Virus record (IMG/VR): IMGVR_UViG_3300008267_000256
Span: 1 to 43,058 of that record
Reading direction: 5' to 3' (one strand)
Source: a virus
Length of the DNA: 43,058 bases
Every line of letters starts with the position of its first letter. Position 1 is the first letter of the stretch. Positions 1-8,424 of the stretch are shown here, in pieces. Position numbers and translations under genes: made by a program. The notes under the pieces are model-generated. The model searched no databases. It was not told where the DNA came from and worked only from the letters and a program-made list of their open reading frames with translations.

Positions 1-2
1 TT

Positions 3-2771
3 AATATATTACATCCAAGTGCATCTTGTAGATTCCAAGGTACAGCAGATCATACTAAAATCGCTAATGCTAGTTCTAATTTCTTCTGGACATTCTTAGA
101 TGAAACAGATGGTGTACTTGATATAACAAGAAATTTAGCTGTGACATTTGCTGATGGAACTCACACAGATGCCTCAACCTTAATCTTCCGTGGTAGTCCA
201 ATGGGAGTGATGGAAGGCGGTGTAATAACAACCTCATCAGCTAACCCAAATGCTTTAGAAATTGATATAACTGGAGGATTTGGATATTTAGAAACTGCAA
301 CACAAGGAGTTTATAAGAGAGTAGATTTTAATGAGTTTCTAAGTTTTGGTGCTTTAACTGATGACTCAGAAAATTATATTTTTGTAGCTAGTGATGGCAA
401 TATCGAATCTGCACCGACTGAACCAGATAGCATCACTAAAATTATATTAGGCAGAATATATGCCGCTGGAGGACGAGTTCAATTTGTAGATCAAAGTCCT
501 AGAAATGCTTCACATACAGCCAATTTATTATCTACATTTAATAGAACAGCATTAGGTCCTGTATTTGCTCAAGGTAGTACAGTCACAGCAAATGGAACTA
601 ATCAATTAAATGTATCAGGTGATGGTATTTACTTTTTTGGTGAAAATCAATTTAATCCTATTGGTGGCACCGGAATAACTTTTGATAGGTATTATAGAGA
701 TACAGGAGCAACAGATAGTTGGGCAAGACAAGCCACAGCCACTGTTCCAATCAATCAATGGGATTCTGGTTCTAATGCTTTAGTTGCTTTATCTGCATCT
801 TATTATACAAAACATACTTTATATTTAATTGGTGATGGAGCAGAAGAAAAATATTTCTTAGTTACAGGACAAGAGCAATTTTCAACATTAGTAGCAACTG
901 AAGGAGCTGATTTAGCAACACCTCCTAACTACTTTACACAAGGTGTAGTACCATTAGCAGCAGTATATGTACAATCGGGCTCAGGAATAACACAAATAGA
1001 AGATATAAGACCAATTATTGGTTTTAGAGCAGGTGGTGTAAATGCAGCATCAGATCACGGTAACTTGTTAGGATTAGCAGACGATGATCATACTCAATAC
1101 TTGTTAGTTAATGGTACACGAGCCATGACTGGCCCATTAACTGCTTCTATCATAAGTGCTTCATCCGGAATCACAGGTAGTTTATTTGGTACAGCATCAT
1201 ATGCTTTAACTGCATCGTTTTTATTAGGCTCTGTAGCTTCGGCAACAAAAGTAGTAGTAACAGAAAAAACGACAGACGCTACACACTTTATAACATTTGT
1301 AGATTCAAATAACAATCCTGGTGTTAGTGAGGATGTATACACAGACGCCAGCCTAACTTATAATCCTACTACAAATATTTTACGAGTACCTAGTGTAGAG
1401 TCAACAGGAGCAGTAACTGCATCTATAATTAGTGCATCTAATGGCATAACTGGTAGTCTATTTGGTACAGCCTCTTATGTAACCGGATCAGTGTTTGGAT
1501 CAGGAAACCCTGCATTATCTGCATCTTATGTAACCGGTTCAATATTTGGATCAGGAAACCTTGCATTATCAGCTTCATATGCTGTTACCGCATCTTATGT
1601 TTTATCAGCGCCTGCTAGCAACATAACAGTATCAGCGGGTACAGCTACAAGTGCAGTATCCTCTCTCGTATTTGCAAATCTCAATAATGTATCTTTTGGG
1701 TTAAATGGAAATACAATTACAGCGACTGCAACAGTTGCTTCAACACAAGCTAGTATAAACATATCTGCAGCAGGCTCTTCAAATAACATATCTGCTTTAG
1801 TATTTTCCAATACAAATAATGTTGATTTTGGTCTAAATGGTAGTACAATCACGGCACAAGCGTCTATTCATTTATCAGACAGTGCCAATACTGCAAAAGT
1901 ATCACAACTTGTATTCTCAAATGCAAATAATATAAGCTTCGGTATAAATGGTGGAACAATTACAGCAACCGCAAACGCCGGTGGTGGAGCAGTCCATTCC
2001 TTTTTCCAATATCCTTCACTAGTCTATTCTACAAACTCATCCAACCATGGTACTGGGGTTAATATCGTACATCCATTTGCATTACCTTTTGATGTTTCAA
2101 TAAGTTTTCTACGAGTGCCTTTAAACTTCTCATTTGCATCATCGACATTTGCATCTACTGCAAATACATCTATACAAGTTAGACAAACACAAACATATTA
2201 TGCTAACATATACAGTAGAGGAACAGGTGCTAGCTCAAATTCACTACAACGCATAACCGGTGCTTCTATATCATTAATATACCAAGCATCGGCAACAGAA
2301 GGAGCTAACTCAAACGCTCAAACAAACGCATTTGCATACACTTGGTATACGGGCGGACAAACAACATCTCAAGAAACATACAGCATAACTGTACCAGGAT
2401 CTGCTGCATTCAACTTTACAACAAACGTTTTATCGTCTGTGTCGGGTGTTAGGATGGTTGATTTGCCTTTTGCAACATCACTTCCAGCAGGTGACTATTG
2501 GATTGCATTCCAAAGATCATCCGCTCAATCTACAACAGGATTAGCAGCAGTATCTAACTTGTCTTTGAATAATCAGTTTGTTCATGTATCGCAGCCAAAT
2601 ATGTCCTTTTTTGGTTTTGCATCAAATAATAGTACAGGTTTTCATCCTTATCAAGCAGGTGTATGGTCTAGTAACACACAAGGTATAACGACTGTCTCAA
2701 TAGGCATGAACTCTGTCTCAACTATAGCATCACACCCTAATGTGCCTTTTCAGTTAATAAGATTTGCTTAA
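3..2771 (+). CDS. Tail-fibre-like structural protein (5' end outside window)
   Basis: The reading frame is open from base 3, so the gene starts upstream of the window; the GTG at 141 is only an internal codon. About 922 codons are visible. The first part (to about base 1110) is non-repetitive and reads like fibre or baseplate-attachment sequence. A Ser/Ala/Gly-rich repeat zone follows, with two GSLFGTASY segments and two 17-residue VTGS-FGSGN-ALSASY units, then three units of the form LVFSN-NN-FG-NG-TITA. The C-terminal ~270 residues (from about 1990) are unique, rich in Ser, Thr and aromatic residues, and would be the likely receptor-binding tip. GTASYALTAS-type repeats are common in marine phage fibre proteins. 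The exact fibre identity and receptor cannot be told from sequence. Confidence 0.7.
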   Translation, partial: NILHPSASCRFQGTADHTKIANASSNFFWTFLDETDGVLDITRNLAVTFADGTHTDASTLIFRGSPMGVMEGGVITTSSANPNALEIDITGGFGYLETATQGVYKRVDFNEFLSFGALTDDSENYIFVASDGNIESAPTEPDSITKIILGRIYAAGGRVQFVDQSPRNASHTANLLSTFNRTALGPVFAQGSTVTANGTNQLNVSGDGIYFFGENQFNPIGGTGITFDRYYRDTGATDSWARQATATVPINQWDSGSNALVALSASYYTKHTLYLIGDGAEEKYFLVTGQEQFSTLVATEGADLATPPNYFTQGVVPLAAVYVQSGSGITQIEDIRPIIGFRAGGVNAASDHGNLLGLADDDHTQYLLVNGTRAMTGPLTASIISASSGITGSLFGTASYALTASFLLGSVASATKVVVTEKTTDATHFITFVDSNNNPGVSEDVYTDASLTYNPTTNILRVPSVESTGAVTASIISASNGITGSLFGTASYVTGSVFGSGNPALSASYVTGSIFGSGNLALSASYAVTASYVLSAPASNITVSAGTATSAVSSLVFANLNNVSFGLNGNTITATATVASTQASINISAAGSSNNISALVFSNTNNVDFGLNGSTITAQASIHLSDSANTAKVSQLVFSNANNISFGINGGTITATANAGGGAVHSFFQYPSLVYSTNSSNHGTGVNIVHPFALPFDVSISFLRVPLNFSFASSTFASTANTSIQVRQTQTYYANIYSRGTGASSNSLQRITGASISLIYQASATEGANSNAQTNAFAYTWYTGGQTTSQETYSITVPGSAAFNFTTNVLSSVSGVRMVDLPFATSLPAGDYWIAFQRSSAQSTTGLAAVSNLSLNNQFVHVSQPNMSFFGFASNNSTGFHPYQAGVWSSNTQGITTVSIGMNSVSTIASHPNVPFQLIRFA
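1473..1574 (+). repeat. 51-bp tandem duplication in fibre gene
   Basis: Two adjacent 51-bp units start at 1473 and 1524, both opening with TCTTATGTAACCGG. They encode SYVTGSVFGSGNPALSA and SYVTGSIFGSGNLALSA. The period is a whole number of codons, so copy number could change without breaking the frame. Confidence 0.85.
1620..1978 (+). repeat. Three degenerate protein repeats in fibre gene
   Basis: Three units of about 40-45 residues share the core LVF-N-NN(V/I)-FG(L/I)NG-TITA: LVFANLNNVSFGLNGNTITA, LVFSNTNNVDFGLNGSTITA and LVFSNANNISFGINGGTITA. They are probably beta-structured shaft modules lying between the GTASY region and the unique tip. Confidence 0.8.
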
Positions 2772-2803
2772 TTTGGATATTTAATTTTATTTTATTATAT
2801 TAG
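2772..2803 (+). promoter_or_regulatory. Bacteroidetes-type promoter upstream of glycosyltransferase gene
   Basis: TTTG at 2772-2775, a 20-nt spacer, then TATATTAG at 2796-2803, close to the TTTG-N19-21-TAnnTTTG consensus. It follows directly on the fibre stop codon, 20 nt before the ATG at 2824. Confidence 0.5.
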
Positions 2804-2823
2804 TTACATAAATTTAGTTATAG

Positions 2824-3543
2824 ATGGATATAAAACCACAAATAATAGTTAATGGTATGGAAGGATACCATAACTCTATTGTAGATGAAGAAAACTTAAA
2901 AAAGAATGCATATAAAGATTTATCAACAATATGCATAGTTCCAACACGAGGACAAATACCGGCAAAAGTAGTACAATCTTGGATGGGTCTTATGACACCA
3001 ATGAATCAAAAGTTTGTTAGAATGTTTGCTATTGGTATGGAGGTAGGTAAGGCTTACTCAGAAACAATAGAAGCAATTTTAGCACATCCTGACTTGTCGA
3101 AGTGGAAATATATACTAACACTGGAAGAAGACAATACACCCCCACCTGATGGCCTTTTAAGACTGTATGATCATATGGATAAATATGATGTTATTGGTGC
3201 ATTGTATTGGACAAAGGGTATAGAAGGTAAGCCAATGTGTTATGGTAAAACGGATGTATTTCCAAAAGGATTTGCACCGTTCATGCCTGATGCAGATACA
3301 ATTACACCATGTAATGGGTTGGGGATGGGATTTACATTGTTTAAATTAGATATATTCAAAAACAAAAAACTACCAAAACCATTTTTTGAAACAGTTCAAC
3401 GATACACTCCAGGACAAGGCGTACAAGGTTATACTCAAGATCTTAAATTCTTCGAGAATGCAGGTAAGTTAGGTTATAAGTTCGCATGCGATTCAAGAGT
3501 AAAAGTCGGGCACTATGACTATGAAAACGATCAAATGTGGTAA
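2824..3543 (+). CDS. GT-A-type glycosyltransferase-like protein
   Basis: A 239-residue soluble protein. The N-terminal third has the beta-strand/loop pattern of GT-A nucleotide-sugar transferases (TICIVPTRGQIPAKVV, then WKYILTLEEDNTPPPDGL). The acidic EEDN cluster sits where these enzymes usually have their metal-binding DxD. The middle segment (YDVIGALYWTKG, then CNGLGMGFTLFKLDIF) also fits family 2-like transferases. The start at 2824 follows a promoter-like box. It lies between the fibre gene and a methyltransferase remnant, so a role in modifying a virion protein, DNA or host surface glycan is possible, but the substrate cannot be inferred. Confidence 0.6.
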   Translation: MDIKPQIIVNGMEGYHNSIVDEENLKKNAYKDLSTICIVPTRGQIPAKVVQSWMGLMTPMNQKFVRMFAIGMEVGKAYSETIEAILAHPDLSKWKYILTLEEDNTPPPDGLLRLYDHMDKYDVIGALYWTKGIEGKPMCYGKTDVFPKGFAPFMPDADTITPCNGLGMGFTLFKLDIFKNKKLPKPFFETVQRYTPGQGVQGYTQDLKFFENAGKLGYKFACDSRVKVGHYDYENDQMW

Positions 3544-3557
3544 TAAAATAAAACAAA

Positions 3558-3935
3558 ATGGCAAAGAAAAAATCAAATAAGAATCAACCTCAAGTAGAGG
3601 TTATAGCGGTAGAATTAGGTTGTGGACAAACAAAACAAAACGCAGAATTCTACAAACAAAATTTAAATACTGATCCTACAAAAATAATTGGGGTAGATAT
3701 TGTTGATTGTAAAGGTGTTGATGTCGTACATGACCTAACTGTATTTCCTTATCCGTTTGAAGATAATACAATTGATGCGTTATATGCATGTCACTTTGTT
3801 GAGCATTTAGATGGAGCAGAGCGTATGAAATTTATGGATGAGTGTTATCGCATACTAAAACCAGGAGGTAAAATGCGACTAATACACCCATACTATAAAT
3901 CAGTCAGAGCTGTACAAGATCCTACATGGTTGTAG
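3558..3935 (+). CDS. Class I SAM-dependent methyltransferase, C-terminally truncated
   Basis: Residues 15-120 show a Rossmann methyltransferase core: motif I VELGCGQTKQN, an acidic residue ending strand 2 (IIGVDIVD), FEDNTIDALYACHFVEHL (motif IV region) and RILKPGGKMRLIHPYY (motif V/VI). The protein stops at 125 residues right after VQDPT, whereas phage homologues of this type usually continue for many more residues. Immediately downstream, in another frame (3926-3952), lies an orphan stretch encoding MVVDLVKR and a stop, which resembles the C-terminal strand of such enzymes. An internal deletion is therefore likely. The core may still fold, but activity is doubtful. The substrate is unknown. 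Confidence 0.65.
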   Translation: MAKKKSNKNQPQVEVIAVELGCGQTKQNAEFYKQNLNTDPTKIIGVDIVDCKGVDVVHDLTVFPYPFEDNTIDALYACHFVEHLDGAERMKFMDECYRILKPGGKMRLIHPYYKSVRAVQDPTWL

Positions 3936-3952
3936 ATTTAGTTAAACGATAA

Positions 3953-3960
3953 TATTTATA
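3953..3960 (+). promoter_or_regulatory. TATTTATA box
   Basis: TATTTATA 13 nt before the ATG at 3974. It is one member of a recurrent intergenic motif in this window, interpreted as the phage late promoter (see findings). Confidence 0.5.
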
Positions 3961-3973
3961 TAAAAATAAAGTT

Positions 3974-4246
3974 ATGTCACAACAGCAATTTACAGCAGAA
4001 GAACTAGAACAAATAAAACAACTCCAAACCAAATACAATGAGATTGGTATTGAACTTGTTCAACTTAAATTAGCAAAAAAAAATGCTAAGGAGTATTTAG
4101 ACAAACTCCACGAACAAGAAGAAGAGCTTACAAAACAGATTGTTGAAGCTAACCAATCAGAAAAACTATTAGCAGAGAAGCTAAATGGTAAATACGGAGC
4201 TGGATCATTAGACGTCGAAACAGGTTTATTTACACCAACTGCCTAG
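3974..4246 (+). CDS. Small coiled-coil protein
   Basis: A 90-residue protein, almost wholly alpha-helical by inspection and rich in Glu, Lys, Gln and Leu. Heptad-like spacing runs from about residue 8 to 65 (ELEQIKQLQTKYNEIGIELV, then KEYLDKLHEQEEELTKQIVE). It carries its own TATTTATA box and lies just before the tail sheath gene, so a structural or assembly role late in infection is plausible. No family recognised. Confidence 0.65.
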   Translation: MSQQQFTAEELEQIKQLQTKYNEIGIELVQLKLAKKNAKEYLDKLHEQEEELTKQIVEANQSEKLLAEKLNGKYGAGSLDVETGLFTPTA

Positions 4247-4275
4247 TAAATTGAGGTTTTGAGGTTATAATTGAG

Positions 4276-4283
4276 TATTTATT
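4276..4283 (+). promoter_or_regulatory. TATTTATT box upstream of tail sheath
   Basis: TATTTATT, one mismatch from the recurrent TATTTATA motif, 29 nt before the sheath ATG. It overlaps a small hairpin (GTATT 4275-4279 with AATAC 4284-4288), itself enclosed by a 7-bp pairing of 4254-4260 with 4290-4296. Confidence 0.4.
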
Positions 4284-4312
4284 AATACAAAAACCTTTAA
4301 AACATTATTAAC

Positions 4313-6709
4313 ATGGCAGAAAAAATTGTAAGTCCTGGTGTCTTTACGAACGAGAATGACCTCTCGTTCCTACCAGCCGGCGTTGCACAAATTGGTGCTG
4401 CATTCGTAGGTCCAACAGCAAAAGGACCAGCGTTTGTACCTATCGTACTTAGGAACTTCGAGCAGTTTAAAGCATATTATGGGGATCTTAACGACAGTTA
4501 TTATATCCCGTATGCTGTACGAAATTATTTAAAGAACTCAGCTCAAGTGACTGTAGTTCGCGTTGTAACTGAGGGTGGATATCTCACCAACGGTTTATCT
4601 ATTATCAGCGGTTCTACAATCGTTGGATTCTTGTTACCAACTACGCAAGTAGGACAAAGTACTGGAGCTGACTTCGCAAAAACAACCGGTGGTGGAACAG
4701 TAACAGCTGGAACAGCTTCATTAGTTGTATCTGGTTCAAACGTAACAGCTCAGACTGTTGACGTAAGCTTTACTTCAACAGCTACTAACTACATTATTAA
4801 GGTGTTAGGTAAGTCTGCAAAAGGTGCTAAAAAGCCTTACGCTTATGTTTATTTTGAAGACTATGCAACTGCACAAGCAAGCAAAAACTTCACTGTCGTT
4901 TCTGGTTCAGCTTCTGCGTCAATAGATTTGAGTGGTGCTACTACAGACTATGGTAAATTTAGACCAGGTGTTACTCCATGGGTAACTTCCCAGTTCATCG
5001 GTACCGGTGCTAACAAAGCAGCACAAAACTTATTCAGAGTTAAGACCCAAGGTGATGGTGACTTGTTTAACAGAACATACAAGATCTCTATTATCAACAA
5101 CACTTTAGCTGGATACGTTCCTGGATCTGATTATGGATACTTTACTTTGTTGGTGCGTGATTACAACGATACTGACAAGCGTCCTAACGTACTTGAAACT
5201 TATTCAAACCTTACCCTCGATCCAGATTCTGCAAACTACATTGCTCGTAGAATTGGTGACAGGTATTATGAAGTGGATTCAACAAGTGCTTTCGGTGCGG
5301 AAGTTGTTGCTAAAGGAGAATATCCAAACATCAGCAAACTTATTTATGTTGAAGTGGATACGACTGTTAAAAACAAAGCTATCGACCCAAGTTTGAATCC
5401 TTATGGATTTGCAACTGTTAGTGATACTGTGATTGTACCAGGATGTACATTACCAACAGCTAGCATCGTAAGAGCTAATCCTGAGATTGAAAGTGATTAT
5501 AGCGAAAGAGCTTATTATGGTTGGAATTACACTGCTGCAGATAACGTAAACTATCTCAGACCTATTCCAAACGGTGCTACTACTGGATCAAACACATTGT
5601 TCAATCTTGATGAAGCTACAATCTCTGCAGATTACGGCACTGCAAAAGATGCAAATAGTTCCTTAACAGCTGGCGGTATCATTTCCGCATCAGTATTGAG
5701 AGGTCTTGATGTATCAACTATTGCTAAGTTTAACGTACCATTCCAAAATGGATTTGATGGAGACGATCCAGCAGTACCATTGAACACTGGTGCAAATATC
5801 ACTAGCACTAACGCAGTTGGTATGAATTGCGATTCAGCAGCTTCTTCAGGTTCAGTATCTTATGCAAAAGCACTTAACATCATGTCAAATGCTGAAACAT
5901 TCGATATCAACTTACTTGCAATGCCAGGTGTTAACATGGCAGATCACAAGCCTGTAATTGACAAAGCTATCGATGTTGCTACAAACAGAGGTGATACTTT
6001 CGTAGTAATTGACCCAGTTAAACAAAGTCAAACTATCGGAGTAGCAATCAGTGGTGTAGAAAATAGCTTAGTAGATAGTAACTACGCAGCTGCTTACTGG
6101 CCATGGGTTAAAATCCTTGACGTAAACAAGAACAAGCCAGTTTGGGTACCTGCATCAACTGTTATCCCAGGTGTAATTGCTAAATCAGATGCTTCTTCAT
6201 TTGAATGGTTTGCTCCTGCTGGTCTAAACAGAGGTGGTATTCCTGACGCTCTTGAAGTAGAAGCTAAGCTTAGCGTATCACAGCGTGACTCTTTGTATGA
6301 TGCTCGTATCAACCCACTTGCAAGCTTCCCAGCTCAGGGTGTGTGTGTATGGGGTCAGAAGACTCTGCAAACTAAGCCAAGCGCTCTTGACCGCGTTAAC
6401 GTAAGACGTTTGATGATTACTTTGAAGAAGTATATCGCAAGCTCTACTCGTTACCTTGTATTCGAAAACAATACTGTTGAAACACGTCAGCGTTTCCTCA
6501 ACATTGTAACTCCTTATCTTGAGAATGTTAAAGCTCGCCAAGGTCTGTACGGTTTCCGTGTAGTAATGGATGAGTCTAACAACACTCCTGACATTATCGA
6601 TCGTAACATCCTTTATGGTCAGATCTTCGTACAGCCTACCAAGACCGCAGAATTTATTGTCCTTGACTTTAATATCTTGCCAACTGGAGCAACTTTTGAT
6701 AACGCGTAA
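4313..6709 (+). CDS. Tail sheath protein (T4 gp18-like)
   Basis: A 798-residue protein that would form the contractile outer tail cylinder. It opens with the typical sheath N-terminus (VSPGVFTNENDLSF, then AFVGPTAKGPAFVPIVLRNF). The C-terminal third carries the conserved sheath core (residues ~610-798), including LNRGGIPDALEVEAKLSVSQ, NPLASFPAQGVCVWGQKT, RVNVRRLMITLKKYI and an ending in FIVLDFNILPTGATF. It is longer than T4 gp18 (about 660 residues); the extra length sits in the middle, as expected for variable outer domains. The tube gene follows after 27 nt with no terminator, so the two are likely co-transcribed. This stretch uses a noticeably different codon mix (more C-ending codons) from its neighbours, consistent with high expression. 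Confidence 0.95.
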   Translation: MAEKIVSPGVFTNENDLSFLPAGVAQIGAAFVGPTAKGPAFVPIVLRNFEQFKAYYGDLNDSYYIPYAVRNYLKNSAQVTVVRVVTEGGYLTNGLSIISGSTIVGFLLPTTQVGQSTGADFAKTTGGGTVTAGTASLVVSGSNVTAQTVDVSFTSTATNYIIKVLGKSAKGAKKPYAYVYFEDYATAQASKNFTVVSGSASASIDLSGATTDYGKFRPGVTPWVTSQFIGTGANKAAQNLFRVKTQGDGDLFNRTYKISIINNTLAGYVPGSDYGYFTLLVRDYNDTDKRPNVLETYSNLTLDPDSANYIARRIGDRYYEVDSTSAFGAEVVAKGEYPNISKLIYVEVDTTVKNKAIDPSLNPYGFATVSDTVIVPGCTLPTASIVRANPEIESDYSERAYYGWNYTAADNVNYLRPIPNGATTGSNTLFNLDEATISADYGTAKDANSSLTAGGIISASVLRGLDVSTIAKFNVPFQNGFDGDDPAVPLNTGANITSTNAVGMNCDSAASSGSVSYAKALNIMSNAETFDINLLAMPGVNMADHKPVIDKAIDVATNRGDTFVVIDPVKQSQTIGVAISGVENSLVDSNYAAAYWPWVKILDVNKNKPVWVPASTVIPGVIAKSDASSFEWFAPAGLNRGGIPDALEVEAKLSVSQRDSLYDARINPLASFPAQGVCVWGQKTLQTKPSALDRVNVRRLMITLKKYIASSTRYLVFENNTVETRQRFLNIVTPYLENVKARQGLYGFRVVMDESNNTPDIIDRNILYGQIFVQPTKTAEFIVLDFNILPTGATFDNA

Positions 6710-6736
6710 TACTTATTATTAAAAAGATAACGAAAC

Positions 6737-7234
6737 ATGGCAACATTAATCCCAGAAAACGGTCCCAACGGTATATTTTATACCAATTACGAACCAAAAA
6801 CACAGAATAGATTTATCATGCAGATTGGAGGCATCCCAGCCTTCATCTGCAAGAAAGTCACTCGTCCCAACATCGATTGTGGAGAGGTAGTAATTGATCA
6901 CATCAACCTTGTACGCAAACTGAAAGGTAAGTGTAAGTGGCAAGATATGTCAATGACTCTTTACGATCCGATTGTTCCTTCAGGCGCACAAACAGTAATG
7001 GAGTGGATCAGAACAGCTCACGAATCAGCAACTGGTCGTGATGGATACGCAGACTTCTACAAGAAGGATATGCAGATTCAAACTCTTGGACCTGTAGGTG
7101 ATATCGTTGAACAATGGACTATCAAAGGTGCATTCATTAAGACTGCAAACTTCGGTCAGTTAGATTGGTCAACTGAAACCCAAGTTGAAATCGAACTCAC
7201 AATCGGTTTAGACTGGGCACTGCTTGAATACTAA
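6737..7234 (+). CDS. Tail tube protein (T4 gp19-like)
   Basis: 165 residues, nearly the length of T4 gp19 (163). It should form the inner tail tube inside the sheath. It has the usual tube layout: an N-terminal segment with NRFIMQIGGIPAFICKKVTR, a central WQDMSMTLYDPI, and a C-terminal WTIKGAFIKTANFGQLDWST followed by EIELTIGLDWALLEY. It sits 27 nt behind the sheath gene and is followed at once by a rho-independent terminator, as expected for a two-gene, highly expressed sheath-tube unit. Confidence 0.93.
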   Translation: MATLIPENGPNGIFYTNYEPKTQNRFIMQIGGIPAFICKKVTRPNIDCGEVVIDHINLVRKLKGKCKWQDMSMTLYDPIVPSGAQTVMEWIRTAHESATGRDGYADFYKKDMQIQTLGPVGDIVEQWTIKGAFIKTANFGQLDWSTETQVEIELTIGLDWALLEY

Positions 7235-7251
7235 GCAAAGTACTTGAAAAG

Positions 7252-7287
7252 AAAACCAGCCTCGAGAGGGGTTGGTTTTTCTTTTTT
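7252..7287 (+). terminator. Rho-independent terminator after tail tube gene
   Basis: An imperfect stem formed by AAACCAGCC (7253-7261) and GGGTTGGTTT (7269-7278), followed by a T-rich tract to 7287. It ends the sheath-tube transcript. Confidence 0.75.
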
Positions 7288-7292
7288 ATGTA

Positions 7293-7300
7293 TATTTATA
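7293..7300 (+). promoter_or_regulatory. TATTTATA box upstream of gp26-like gene
   Basis: TATTTATA just after the terminator and 32 nt before the ATG at 7333. It would restart transcription for the chaperone/tape-measure operon. Confidence 0.5.
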
Positions 7301-7332
7301 TTAAATAAGTTTTAAATCTAAAGTTATAAATT

Positions 7333-8205
7333 ATGTCAAAAGTTGTAGGCGATCTTCCACCAAGAGCAGATGCTCTCTCAAACGAAGAAATTAAAGCAAT
7401 GTTTGCAGCAGAAAAAGCTGCTTACGAAGGAACACCAGTCCAAATTAAAAATGACTTTCCAACGGAGATTATCGATCTACCGTCAAAAGGATATTTCTAT
7501 CCCGAAGGACATGCACTAGCTAGCGGTACTATTGAAATGAAGTACATGACAGCTAAGGAAGAAGACATTTTATCTTCTGCAACTTTAATTAAACAAGGTG
7601 TAGTACTTGATAGACTTATTCAGTCTTTGATTATTACAAAAGTTAAGTATGATGATCTCTTAGTTGCAGATAAAAATGCACTACTGATAGCATCAAGAAT
7701 CTTAGCTTACGGACCTGAGTACAGTGTTGAGGTTACTTGTCCAAATTGCGGTACAAAAAACAAAGTAGATGTGGACTTACAACAGTTTGAATCAAAGGAT
7801 ATTAGCTTTGATAACTTACAAAAAGGTAAAACAGAATTGGATTTTACATTCCCAATCTGCAAAAAGCACATTACTTTTAAATTCTTGACTCATGGTGACG
7901 AAAAACTCATCGAGCAAGACATTAAAGGATATAATAAGATGAGAGCATTACATGGAGTTGATCCACAACTATCAACTAGATTAAAGCATCTCATTACTTC
8001 TGTTGAAGGAGAAAGAGACACTGCAGCAATTAATAAGTTTGTAGACAATCTTCTATCAAGAGACTCATTGGCTTTGAGAAACTATCTCAAAGAAATCACA
8101 CCAGATATTGATTTAACATTTAACTTTAGCTGCAACAACTGTGATTATACCAATGAGAAGATGTTGTTGCCGCTTGACGTCTCCTTTTTTTGGCCTGGGG
8201 CCTAA
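7333..8205 (+). CDS. T4 gp26-like baseplate/tail assembly protein (zero-frame product)
   Basis: 290 residues. The pattern IIDLPSKGYFYPEGHALASG, then MKYMTAKEEDIL, is characteristic of the phage T4 gp26 family of baseplate hub/tail assembly proteins. Two CxxC pairs (CPNC near residue 137 and CNNC near residue 269) could bind zinc. The frame ends at 8203-8205 just after a run of seven T (8185-8191). A second frame continues the protein in a gene just upstream of the tape measure, the position in which many tailed phages place a frameshifted tail chaperone pair (lambda G and GT). This zero-frame form would be the major product. Confidence 0.8.
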   Translation: MSKVVGDLPPRADALSNEEIKAMFAAEKAAYEGTPVQIKNDFPTEIIDLPSKGYFYPEGHALASGTIEMKYMTAKEEDILSSATLIKQGVVLDRLIQSLIITKVKYDDLLVADKNALLIASRILAYGPEYSVEVTCPNCGTKNKVDVDLQQFESKDISFDNLQKGKTELDFTFPICKKHITFKFLTHGDEKLIEQDIKGYNKMRALHGVDPQLSTRLKHLITSVEGERDTAAINKFVDNLLSRDSLALRNYLKEITPDIDLTFNFSCNNCDYTNEKMLLPLDVSFFWPGA

Positions 8206-8389
8206 CTATAGGCCCGTTCTGTATGATCAGATCTTTGATCTGATGTACTACGGTAAATTTGGTTTAACCTTTACCGAAGTATATGGAATGCCAGTATTCC
8301 TACGCAACTACTACTACAGAAAATTAGCAGATATTCGTAGAAGAGAAAACGAGGAGTACGAGAAAGAATCAAAAAAAGCAAAGAGATAG
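8141..8389 (+). CDS. Probable frameshift extension of the gp26-like protein
   Basis: An open frame overlapping the gp26-like gene by 65 bases, in +1 relation to it. The only nearby start is a GTG at 8141 without a ribosome binding site, and the first ~17 codons merely shadow the upstream gene. The convincing part begins near 8192 and encodes NYRPVLYDQIFDLMYYGKFG, then GMPVFLRNYYYRKLADIRRR and a charged helix. The (M)P-LR-YY-KL pattern is like the T part of tail assembly chaperones. It is best read as joined to the upstream frame at the T7 run, giving a product of about 351 residues. Confidence 0.7.
   Translation: MIIPMRRCCCRLTSPFFGLGPNYRPVLYDQIFDLMYYGKFGLTFTEVYGMPVFLRNYYYRKLADIRRRENEEYEKESKKAKR
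8185..8215 (+). promoter_or_regulatory. Candidate programmed ribosomal frameshift signal
   Basis: A T7 run (8185-8191) read TTT TTT T in the zero frame is followed, after 6 nt, by a perfect 7-bp stem-loop: GGGCCTA (8198-8204), loop ACTA, TAGGCCC (8209-8215). The zero-frame stop TAA (8203-8205) lies in the stem. A +1 slip on the T run re-pairs perfectly and leads into the downstream frame. Confidence 0.65.
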
Positions 8390-8412
8390 GCCGATAAAAC
8401 ATCGGCCTTTTT
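8389..8412 (+). terminator. Rho-independent terminator
   Basis: A perfect 7-bp stem GGCCGAT (8389-8395) / ATCGGCC (8401-8407), loop AAAAC, then TTTTT. It begins at the last base of the frameshift-extension stop codon. Confidence 0.85.
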
Positions 8413-8424
8413 CATTTTTAAAAC

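Noticed and set aside
5133-5396. 87-codon + strand frame inside the sheath gene
   Set aside because: Overlaps the sheath gene completely in another frame; no start context and no protein-like composition.
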